From Diphasiastrum complanatum (lineage: Eukaryota > Streptophyta > Lycopodiopsida > Lycopodiales > Lycopodiaceae), in contig CM055098.1 of NCBI GenBank assembly GCA_029204225.1, forward strand, positions 1,134,501-1,198,500: 64,000 nt of DNA, given 5' to 3'. This document shows positions 46,128-56,438 of this stretch, piece after piece. Every line of letters begins with the position of its first letter. Within the stretch, counting starts at the first letter, position 1. The translations under genes and the position numbers were made by a program. The notes under the pieces are model-generated. The model searched no databases, had not been told where the DNA came from, and saw nothing but the letters and a program-made list of their open reading frames with translations.

Positions 46128-49100
46128 TTATGTAGGAGGCATGCCGCCAGGTAGTGCTTTGTGTGCCGATCTGGGAAAACGGCTATTCCGTTGATTCTTC
46201 TGCAGATAATCTGCAAGTACTTCAGGGGCTCCCTCCTTAAGTTTGTCTTCGTACTCCCAAGAAGCCTCAATGAGTGGAGCCCGTAGCCACTTCACTAGAT
46301 ATTCACGTTGCACGCCAGTTTGCTTTCTATGTGTCAATATTTGTTCTGGTACATGCTGCCTCTTTGTATCATCAAGTGTCGTTGGTGGGTGACGAAGTTC
46401 GTGTTGCCGATCAAATCGCTCATCTGGTTTGTACCGTTTGAGTAATGAGATATGAAACACATTGTGTATATCCAAGCTGTATGGCAGCGCCAATCGGTAA
46501 GCCACTGGGTTGATCTTCTTGGTGACATGATATGGTCCCGCATAAGGTCGAACGAACTTATGAGAGAAACCTTTTGGTAACACAATGTTCTTTGTGTTCA
46601 ACCATACTTGATCACCTTCCTCAAATTCATGTTCTCGTCGATGTGGGTTCACGTCAGCTGCCATACTTCTTTGAAACTGCTCTAAAAATGACTTCACCTC
46701 TGTCAGCTTTGTGTGCCACTCATTGATGAATTCATCCACAGTGGGTACTAGGGTTTCTTGCACACTTGTAAGAAAAGAGCTTGGAACAATCGGTAGCCGA
46801 CCATTGCTTATCTCGAAGGGTGCCCGTCCAGTAGATCTGTTCACTTGATTGTTATGTGCAAACTCAAGAATATCCAAGTAGTTCACCCAATCGATATGCA
46901 GTGCTGAAATTCAGTCCAGTTCCCACGAGATGAAATAAGCAAGTCCAAAGCTTTCCGACGAACTTGGTGTCTCGGTCAGAAATAATCGTTCTGGGTAGGC
47001 CATGGTATTTGAAGACACATTTGAAAAATAACCTCACCACTTCTTCAGTTGTCACTGAACTTTTAGTTGGTACAAGGTGAGCTTGTTTTGAAAAACGGTC
47101 AACCACCACATAAATTGAGTCGAAACCCTGGCAACGTGGTAGTTGAACAATAAAATCCATGCTCACTGAGTCCCAAGGGTATGCTGGCACTAGTAATGGC
47201 TGGAGTAGCCCTGTTGGGGCTAGCGGTTCCACCTTCACTTGTTGACATGTAGGACATGTTTGCACATAGGATTCAACGTCAACCTACATATCTGGCCAAT
47301 AGAAGCCTCTCTTGAGGAGTTCATACATGCGATTCACCCCTGGATGTCCGGCGGCTAGTACGTCATGATGCTCCCTCAGGATTTTCTTCTTCAAGTTGAT
47401 GTTGTCTGGAACATATGCTCTGCGTTGTTTATAAACAACCATTTGGTCTTTCCAAGTGAAATGTTTACAAGGCTTTTCCAGCTGGAATTCAATCATGAGT
47501 TTCTTAGCCAATGCATCTACACCATAGTTCTCTTTGATTTCTTGGAGTAGACTGGTCGTCTGGGTTGAAACCGTCGCCATCAAGTGCTCCTGTCTACTAA
47601 GTGCATCTGCTACCACATTATTCTTTCCCGCCGTATGTAGAATGTCTATATTGAATTTCGAGAGAAAGTTTTGCCATCACATCTGCTTTGGCGTGAGCAT
47701 ACCTTGGGATGAGAAGTACTTAAGTGATACATTGTCAGTGAACGCCTTAAAGGGCTTTCCTGCCACATAATGTCTCCAATGCTCCACTGCTTGTACGACT
47801 GCAACCATTTCTTTCTCCTGAGTTGGCCAACGTCGTTCTACATCACTTAATTTCTTTGAAAGATATGCAATTGGTTTTCCCTCTTGCATCAACACGGCCC
47901 CAATAGCAAAGTTTGACGCATCGGTATGTATTTCGAATGGTTTGCTAAAGTCCGGTAGGGCAAGAATGGGTTTTTGAGTGATACGTCGCTTTAGTTCTTG
48001 GAACGCTGCTTCACATTCCGGTGTCCATGTCATTTTGAGATGAGTCTTTGTCTGCTCCAACAACGGTGCCACAATTTTGCTAAATGCCTCAATGAATCTC
48101 CTGTAAAAATTACATAGCCCCACAAAGGATTTGATGCCATGAACAACATTAGGTGCTAGCCAATCCAAGATAGCCTTGATCTTCTTAGGATCCATTCGAA
48201 TCCGTCCATGGCCTATAACATGTCCAAGGAAGTCAACTTCCTCCACCACAAACTCACATTTCTCTCTTTTCGCGAACAAGCAGTTCCTCCTCAGTCGTTG
48301 GAGAACTGTCCTTAAATGTTTAATGTGATCTTTAAGGTTCCGGCTAAATACTAATATGTCATCGATGCACACAATGACAAATTCATCCAGACAGTCTTGA
48401 AAAATATTGTTCATCAACGTGCAAAAAGTGGCTGGTGCATTTGTTAGACCGAATGGCATCACCAGGAACTCGTGACTCCCGTACCGCGTTCGAAACGTCG
48501 TTTTGTGCTCATCACCTTTAGCTATTCGAATTTGATGATATCCAAATCTGAGATCTATTCGGCTAAATTATTTGGCATGTTTGAGTTGGTCGAATAGGTC
48601 ATCAATTCTAGGCATGGGGTACTTGTTCTTGATGGTACTCTTGTTAAGCATGCAATAATCCACACACATTCAAAGAGTTTTGTCCGCCTTTTCCACGAAC
48701 AACACTAGGGCTCCAAAAGGTGAAGCGCTAGGTCTAATAAAACCTTTGTCTATCAATTCACCAAGTTGTCATTTCAGTTCCGCCAGCTCCTCTTGTGACA
48801 TTCTGTAGGGTGCTCGTGAAGTTGGCTCTGTTCTTGGTACCAACTCAATTTTATGGTCCACTGGTCTTCGAGGAGGTAGCTTAGCTGGGAGTTCCTCTGG
48901 AAAAACATCACTAAATTCTTCTAGCAGATCTGCCACTTCTTTTGGCAAGTTTTCTTGTCGCACGCTTTTCTCTTCTGGGACTTCTCGGCAGATGCAAATA
49001 AAGCACTTTGACCTTTTCCCTTTCGCCATTCTTTTCATCGCTAATGCTGCAACCAGATTTTGTTCAATATCGATATCCTTAGCATTTCCTCCGGGCAGGG

Positions 49101-49506
49101 CTTTTGTCACGCAGATTTGTCCCTTGTAATCCAAGAGGACCAAGTTTGAGCTCCTACCCAAAACTGCAATACAGTGTTCATTTAACCAAGGGAGGCCCAA
49201 AATCACATCGAAGGCATTCATCTCTAAAATCACAAAGCTAAGTTTAGCCTTTCAGCTTCCAATCTGCACCGGGATGTTCAATGTCGCTTTGTCTGCATCT
49301 AGTGCTCCCTTCGCTGTTTCTACCTTGCGAGTAGATGTAACATTCTTGATCAGCAAGCTGAATTGTTCCACTACGCTCCTTGAGATATAGTTATGTGAAG
49401 CTCCGGAGTCGATCATGAAATCTGACTTCCTCCCCGCGATCTTTCCTGATAAGAATAACAATCTTGAACCAGTCTTGGGGGTTGCCCCATGGAAGTTCCT
49501 TTCCAT
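46128..49506 (-). pseudogene. Chromovirus pol pseudogene (PR-RT-RNase H-INT-chromodomain)
   Basis: A single frame runs from 49506 to 46864, broken only by stops at 49252, 48769, 48670, 48568, 47677 and 47284. Protease has DFMIDSGASHNYIS. RT has [17 protein letters not shown] and a catalytic [10 protein letters not shown] (Tyr is replaced by Cys before IDD). RNase H begins [16 protein letters not shown] and ends ADALSRQEHLMA. The integrase zinc finger HHDVLAAGHPGV...CPTCQQ and the core (MDFIVQLP, IISDRDTKF) follow. Near 46900 the frame jumps from FSTAYR to the WVNYLDILEFAHN region, so about 100 bp, including the third catalytic residue, is deleted. The last frame (46886-46128) has the GPYHVTKKINPVAYRL module, HNVFHISLLKRY and a chromodomain (REYLVKWLRAP...ASWEYEDKL). 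It cannot make active enzymes. Confidence 0.93.
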
Positions 49507-50207
49507 ACTTGTGTGTCATCCACTCATAAATGTAAGCTCCTCTCACAACTCCCGACTAGATCAGATCACCTGGATCAAAACAAATAGTCAGGGATAATTC
49601 AGGTCTAGGCAAGCACACCACAAACGAACATACCAACCAAAGCTAAACAGAGGATCACTCTCAAGTCACATTCACCTTTGCCTAGTCGCGCCCACACAAA
49701 TCTATCACAAAATTAGCCCACGGGGAAACATCCATCCAACCATCCATGCTTTCACCATTAAGCAGCACATTGCCTTAGTCACGCCCCACCACTTTTTGGT
49801 CGATAGCCCTTATAGCTAAACGATCGGCAGCTATCTCGCACCGGCAGCTAACCACCCGTTCTTTACACCCAAATTCGAGCAGCATCTCTGCATCAATGAT
49901 TAACCCGTACAGTTCGAATATGTCGCCCCAAACCCCACAAGGTACAGACCGTGCTTTCACCTACCTAGGTAGCACTTTGCCTCATCTGTCCTACGTGCAG
50001 ACAGCGCCAGGCCCGAACCGCGAGAACTGACCGTGCTTACACCTCGAGGGCAGCACTTTGACTCATCAAGTCCCCCGTTCTGCCGACCACCCCGACCGTG
50101 GACGCACCCGTGCTTACACTATGGGCAGCACCTTGCGCAACAGTTGTCCTGACAAATTCCCAAAACGTGGCCATCCCTGTGAGACTTGCGTAGCTGACCA
50201 GCTAGTC
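49507..50207 (-). other. Chromovirus leader without gag; four hairpin-like repeats
   Basis: About 700 bp between PBS and protease with no capsid or zinc-knuckle motif. In plus-strand coordinates a CGTGCTTNCAC...GCAGCACTTTG-type unit occurs at about 49745-49770, 49950-49980, 50032-50061 and 50109-50136. In each, GTGCT (ATGCT in the first) faces AGCAC, which could form short hairpins. Confidence 0.65.
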
Positions 50208-50220
50208 GACTCTGATACCA
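50208..50220 (-). promoter_or_regulatory. Primer-binding site of the chromovirus
   Basis: The minus strand reads TGGTATCAGAGTC, two bases past the LTR end. It matches initiator-Met tRNA over its first 11 bases. Confidence 0.85.
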
Positions 50221-50222
50221 CA

Positions 50223-51136
50223 TATTGTGCTGGCGCCTCAAAGGGCGCTAAGACTTGAGCGGTTTCCCCAACACGCGCTTAAGTCTAACATTCATCCATC
50301 ATGCACTTACGTAAAAGCCAACTCAGAAACGTAACAAGCTTAACCATTCAGACTTAAGAAAACTAGAATCCCAACCAACCCGAAAGCCAACTTAGAATCC
50401 GTCCCCAAAAGGTAACCAAAGGCAAAGACAAGCCACACATGAAATCCAAGGCAAAGTGGTCGCCAAACTGACCAATTGGCATAGCAGCCATCCCCATGTC
50501 GATGACAGGGACCCTTAGGCGCCAGCCACGCAGAAAGGTTGTAGTAAGGGTCTTTCCACTTGGACCAGTCCCGGAGGCGAAACCGAAATGGTAATCATTC
50601 CCAAGGATCAACTTTATTAGATTTGGAAGAGGTTACATTCATACATAGACTAACCGGTCTCGGGGCCACCAACACGTGCTGGGCATTGTGCCTGGCTCGT
50701 GTTGGTAGAGGGAGCTGAGACCTGGCGACTGGATTCCTGGCGCTGGTTGAGCTGCCCAAGTTTCTGTCTGCCGGACTCCCCCTATAGTTCTGCTGTGATT
50801 CGGCGCACCCCCTCTGTTCTGAAACATAGTGCTTTTTGGTAAAGCACGCTTTTACTTGGTTTTTATTTTGCTGATTAAGTCTGGCAAGCCTAGCAGAATC
50901 AATCTGGCTCCCGGACATGGGTCCCGGGAGCCGTCCGAGCGGCAAAATCAACTTGCTTCCTGACTAGGCCATGACTCGAGCTCCAGAGCTAGCTCATGAC
51001 TTGTGACTACTTGACTGGCTCACCACAGGTCGGAGGCTCAGTCCTTGACGTTCTAACTTGCTCTGGGACCTTAGGGAGCGTCACCCCTTAGAGTCTTACA
51101 GGGCACACTAGGTGCACCTGAGTCAGCTTTACAACA
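50223..51136 (-). repeat. 5' LTR of the chromovirus
   Basis: 914 bp, collinear with 44975-45879. One terminus is mutated (TATTG instead of TGTTG on the plus strand). Confidence 0.92.
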
Positions 51137-51141
51137 AGTAG

Positions 51142-51324
51142 CAAGGAATTTGTTAATGTTCAAAATCAGTCTAATATTGATTAAACGGAATTTGTTTAAT
51201 AAAGTGAAAGACCTTGCTGAAATTTTTTCAGCCAATTATAAAGGTCCAGTACTTTTCACTTTTTAGTTGAGGATTTCGGATCTATCAACTAATTAAGCTA
51301 ATTTTTCTATTTCAGAAAATCAAT
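51142..51324. other. Short gap before the plus-strand gypsy remnant
   Basis: No feature recognised. It ends just before an open frame that enters RT. Confidence 0.4.
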
Positions 51325-52760
51325 ATGGCAGATGATAATGCAACTCTGAAAGTAAAGAAAGATGGAGGTTTCTGGATGTGTGTTGACTACAAGGAATTGA
51401 ATAAGATAACTATTAAGAATAAATATCCATTATCCCATATGGATGATCTGGTAGATCAATTAGATGGAGCTAAATACTTCACAAAAATAGATCTTAGAAC
51501 TGGATATCATGAGATTATGATTCATATGAGTGATGCGCAAAAGACTAGTTTTTGAACGAGATTTGATCATTATGAACTCCTTGTGCTTCCTTTTGGGTTA
51601 AGGAATGCACATGCTACATTCTAGTTGATGATGAACGATCTTTTTCGCCCATGTTTGGGAAAGTGTGTAGTTGTATTCTTAGATGATATTCTCATATACA
51701 TCATAACACTTAAGGAGCATTTGAATCATCTTAAGACTGTCATGGAGATTCTCTAAAGGGAGAAATTGTATGCTAAAGACACTAAATGTGAGTTATTTTG
51801 GCATGAGTTGTTGTATCTCGGTCATAAGATCAGATAGACGAGAGTAAGGTCAAGACAGTGCTTGAGCGGTGGATACCGAAAAGATGAGAGAAGTGAAATC
51901 TTTTCTTGGTTTTAGAGTCTCTTTCATAAGTCACTTGAAGATTTTGTGAAGGTAGCAGCGCCTTTAAATAATCTGACTAAAGGCAGAGGTAGTAACAAGA
52001 AAAAGATAGGTCCACCTATTGAGTGGGATGGTGAACTAAACCAATGCTTTGAGAAACTCAAACAGATGGTTGCTTCAGCTCCTGTTTTACAGATTGTGAA
52101 TCCGGATATACCTTATGTCATGCAAATTGACACAAGTGATTCGGCGATAGGAGCAGTTCTTCTACAAAGTGATAGGCCGATAGCGTTTGAGGGCAAGAAA
52201 CTTACCGAACCTCAATTGCATTATACAACTCAAGAGAAGGAGTTATTTGCTGTGATATATGCACTTAAAATCTGGAGGCATTACCTTTATGGTAGTTAGT
52301 TTATTGTGTATATAGATCATCAGCCTCTAGAGTACTTTTGTAGTCAAAACAATCTGAGGAGTCGTAAAGCTCGTTGGGCTGAGCTTATGCAAGAGTTTGA
52401 TCATGAGATCTAAGACAGCTCTAACCAAGTTGCGGATGCGCTTAATCAAATTGGTGAATTAAATGAACTTTCATTCACTTAGATTTCCACTGATCGATAT
52501 CTTTCACTGAGAGGGAGGTGTGAATCATATTCTCATTTTGATCGCATCTGGAAGATGGTTGAGATTGGAAAAAATGAGAATGGAATATAGATTAACTCAC
52601 AAGGGTCTCAGGTTCCTAGGTTAGAGAAGAAAATAGTGGAATAGTTCTCTATCCGAGGTGGTTTACTATTTCGAAATGGGAAAGTTTGCGTACCAGAGGA
52701 TGATGAGATAAAGAAGATAATTTTTTATGAATGCTACCTTTGAGGGCCTGCATTGCATTG
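51325..52760 (+). pseudogene. Gypsy reverse transcriptase - RNase H remnant
   Basis: RT begins at [20 protein letters not shown] and continues through [32 protein letters not shown] and the catalytic VVFLDDILIY. It has in-frame stops at 51553, 51622, 51754 and 51835, then a frameshift. RNase H (51946-52470) has VMQIDTSDSAIGAVLLQ, TTQEKELFAVIYALKIWRHY, IDHQPLEYF and ADALNQIGEL, with stops near 52297 and 52411. The start of the integrase zinc-binding region (RGGLLFRNGKVCVPEDDEIK) follows near 52650. Protease and most of integrase are missing. It was in place before the minus-strand chromovirus landed next to it. Confidence 0.85.
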
Positions 52761-53600
52761 ATTCATGGTTGTCTGGCTTGGCTGTGAGGAGTGGCAATGC
52801 AAAGCGTTGATGTTGGATCGGGCTATTCTTTGGTGTATCCATCCACCAATTTACAAAATGGGGTTAATTGAGCCATTGTTTTTGCTTGTAGCTCCTGCTA
52901 CCGTTAACAGTTGGGTGCAGTCCATTGTCTCATCAGGCATCCTGCATCTTCTTATTCAACTGTGATGCTGATTTGAGGTTGCATTATCGGTACAGACAGG
53001 AAGACATCTTGATTTACAACGAAGTTTCAAGTAAGTCAGCCGATGAAACTCATCAGAGGTTTCGTGCTCTTCAGCTATAAAACACTGCTCAGGCAGTCTT
53101 ATATTATGAAAGGAATTCAAAACGCAGGGTCACAGGGAAACTCCAAATAAGAAATTATTAGAATAGAACAAATTTTGTTCACTATTGGAAATGAGTTGAT
53201 TACAATGATGATGTAATCAACTCACATACAAAAGCACATATAATGATTAGCAATGAATGCATCCCCACATGGTGGGGTTGTAGGGGCCACCACTGACCAT
53301 GCTATCTAGTATCATCTCATGAGTCCTCACCCTTGGCTTACAAAGCCCCTAGTAGCGAGGCTCAACCAATGCATGCTCAAGCAGGTGCCCAAATTTTTTT
53401 TTTTTTTCTTTTCAACGTGTTAAGCTACTAGCAGTTGGTTGTATACAACATATACAATGTAGCAATGCTAGTCTTTGTGCATGGCCGAACACACTTTCTG
53501 GGCATGGCCGTACACAGTTAACAACTCTACCCACACACCCCGCTGCAATTGAGAGTTATTTTTTTTTTGCAACTTGCAAGTGTTGAATAGAATAGTGTGT
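52761..53600. other. No gene; contains a 13-bp perfect hairpin
   Basis: A perfect inverted repeat TGAGTTGATTACA (53192-53204) and its complement (53212-53224) are separated by 7 bases. The rest may be the decayed 3' part of the gypsy remnant. T-runs lie at 53395-53407 and 53560-53569. Confidence 0.5.
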
Positions 53601-54180
53601 ATTTAAAATGGAAATGCAAAAGGTGGGGAGGGGCTCTTATCTAAGAAGCACGAAGCATAGGCCCATTTGCGCCCTGCCGTTTGCACCATGGCGCGCTGTG
53701 AGTCACATGTTTTTATCTAAATGGCTGCTCGGAGCACCATGTCATCGGGCAACCAGAACAATATCCCACAATCATATCTTGGAGTTTGCTAAGGGGGCAT
53801 AAGAAATGAGTGAAAACCTACCCTTTCTCTCACGTGAGCACAGGTGCCCGAGAAAGGGGTGCCGATGCTAGTGCCCATGAAAAAGGACCTCTGGTGTTCA
53901 AGATGTGGGTGCCACTGCTCAGGATGTGTAGGTGGCTACCCGAAACGCCAGCACACCAGCCCTGGACCCACAAGTGCCTGCTCGGGATGCAAGCCGCTGC
54001 CTGAGACGCTGGTTCCAACGCGAGTGCCAGAGAAAATTCACCCACAGTGCCCACGAGACATAGACACGCGTGGTTGGTTTTTCCCAAGCACCTGTCCATT
54101 TGGGCAAGGCTAGGGCACCAGTGCCACATGGTGCCCAACCGTTGGGCCAAAGTGTGGCCCCCATGGTCTAAAGCCCCAGC
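53601..54180. other. GC-rich block with recurrent GTGCC/GGCAC motifs
   Basis: Base composition is visibly GC-richer than its surroundings. The 5-mer GTGCC or GTGCCC occurs more than ten times. Overlapping frames are open on both strands, which is a composition effect. I recognise no protein. Confidence 0.4.
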
Positions 54181-55155
54181 TGGGGGAAGGAGTCAAGCAA
54201 GGAAAGCCCTTTCCTCAAAGTAAAGTCACACATATTTCACCCGGAAGATGCATGCAAAAGAACTTTAAAGCAAAAAAGAGAGTCAATAAAAATGAAAGCA
54301 AAAAAATTTAGATGCACCATTTAGGTGCGTCTAAAATCAAAACAAAAATTGCCCCGCAAATTCTGTCATGTGAGATACCTCCAATTACTTCCATTAGTTT
54401 ACCTTGACAATTGGAAATCGCAATGGTATGAGGCCAAACTTGTCCCCGTGAATGCTCATTGGCAAGGGGCTAAACCTTGTCTCACCCTGTCTTTGTGCCA
54501 ATAAGCAACTTCATTTGTAGGTCAGGTAATGCGTAACGATTCGGTGTATTTAGAATGCAACATTCAATAGCACATTTGCAAGGTTTCAAAACATCTAATT
54601 TTTCCTATTTCTAAAGAGTCGTTCAACACTTTATTATGTGTATAAACGCATTCTCGTGTGATAGTTAATTACATAGTGTTTGCTCTTTGTGCTTTATTCT
54701 TTTTCTTTTTTATGTAATGTTTTGATGGTTCTCTCTCCCCTACTTTCTACGTGAAATTGTAGCATGGTATCTAAGTGGGAGGATCTTAATGTCAAATCAG
54801 GAAATCTAGTGGCATGCCCCACAACATGACTCATTTATTTTCTATGTGAATGCTCTTATTGCATGAGAAGTTTTGATGATTTCATGTACTAAAATTAGGG
54901 AAGTCTTTCATTGGCCACTAAGAAGAAAAATTGCATTTTAATAATCCCATTACCCTTTCCTACAATGAAGGTGTTTGAATGTTGAGTAAAGTGGTGAAAT
55001 AGCTTCTTATCAAGCATATGAAGCTTGTTGTTTCCAATAAAATGAAGTGTTGCTCCTTTTCTTTTGATGCAGATGATCCCATTCTGCACGGTACAAATAT
55101 TGTAGCCTATTTATCCATGAAAACCATTGGTTCGAGTTTTTTTTTACAAATCTTC

Positions 55156-55196
<41 letters not shown>

Positions 55197-55600
55197 TGGG
55201 GGAGGGGCGTGCACGCGCGCACGCATGTGCATATATATATTGATATTATGGTATCCTAATTTAGTGCGGCAATAAAGTGTTGGATAGAGAAAGCCATTTT
55301 TCACTTGCTCCTTGGACAAAAGAAGCTTGATAGTGAAGAAACAAAACGTTTCTAATTACAAAGCTTTGCTAGCTTTCAGCCCTCTGCCTGATGAAGATGT
55401 TTGTGAACACGAAAATTTTGCGAACACCTGACGGGAACGAGAATCTTTTGTGGTCAAGCACGAGAATCTTTTGCGGTCAAGCACGAGAAAGTCAGATGAC
55501 GGAAACAAAACCAACAACGCGACACAAAAAAATGTCACGAAAGACTTTCTGCCCTCACGCTCCAAAGAGTACCAACAAAGATCACACAAGTACCCAGAAG
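54181..55600. other. Intergenic DNA, microsatellite and a short tandem repeat
   Basis: A (GT)n tract lies at 55159-55194, and a ~24-bp direct repeat CACGAGAATCTTTTGYGGTC at about 55437-55485. No gene seen. Confidence 0.5.
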
Positions 55601-56333
55601 TACAAACGTCTGATCTGATAGCATGACGTTAGCAAATACAATTTAGGTCATGGCTAATCCGCCACTCCTGTAATTTTCCGATTAGTTGTAGATGCTTAAT
55701 CAGTCTAATCTTAAAGTTACAAAAAGCGACTATATACTTACTGGATGATAGTTGGCACAGGAAGAGACAAAATACACATACAGTGTAACGAAGTAGTCTG
55801 ATGCTAGTAAGCAATCAAGACGAAATTACAGAATGCATGTCTGCTTGCGTGCGAAGACAATTTTGTCTAGGATCTGTAGATCCAACTGTCCGCTAGTAAA
55901 GCAAGACGATTACTCATGAGAGAATCGTGTTTTCTCTCACGCCAATGCACTACGTGGATTTGCATGCAGTGCTTGAAGAAATCAGAGAAAGGTCAATATA
56001 GATGATTTTCTTATTGTGTTTGATCTCGAATGCAGATGCGTCTACTGTTATTTGTGTGTCTAAGTTTCCTTGCTCATTTTAATTCTACACCTTGGTTGAA
56101 ACTATGTTGAATGTTGTATTAATTTTATAAACGTAGATCAGTAGTGCTTGACTACATTCTGGAGGATTGCAAGATTGATTCAGCCGGCAGTGTCCAGCGA
56201 TCGCATTTGACCTCCATCTGAATCGCAAGAGGATCGTGGTTGTCGTGACTGTTTCGCAATTTCTTCTATTCTATATCTCTCTTCAGTGGAAGCAGAGCAT
56301 ATCACCCTCACCGATTCTCATCAATGTATCAGA
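55601..56333 (+). repeat. Probable 5' LTR of copia element C (start not resolved)
   Basis: Ends in TCTCATCA just before a mutated PBS (TGTATCAGAGCC, 56335-56346, one G missing). The left edge is uncertain because the matching 3' LTR is not in the window. Confidence 0.45.
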
Positions 56334-56438
56334 GCCTATCTATCTTATCATAATCTGACATAGCCAAGAAGCTATCAGATCCAGGAGGCCAAGCATCTAG
56401 ACAAACGCCCGTCAACGAGGGAATAGACTTCAGAAGCA

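Larger units (their letters stand above)
44975..51136 (-). mobile_element. Full-length but inactive Ty3/gypsy chromovirus, TSD AGTAG
   Basis: The element is 6162 bp with ~0.9-kb LTRs and a target duplication AGTAG at 44970-44974 and 51137-51141. Order on the minus strand is LTR, PBS, leader, protease, RT, RNase H, integrase, chromodomain, PPT, LTR. No gag is recognisable between PBS and protease, the pol frame has six nonsense codons, and integrase has a deletion. The LTRs differ at many sites, including a 13-bp indel near 50912, so it is clearly older than the neighbouring copia element. Confidence 0.92.

Noticed and set aside
53608-54164. Overlapping open frames on both strands in the GC-rich block
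   Set aside because: High GC lowers stop frequency; no domain, signal peptide or homologous motif was recognised.
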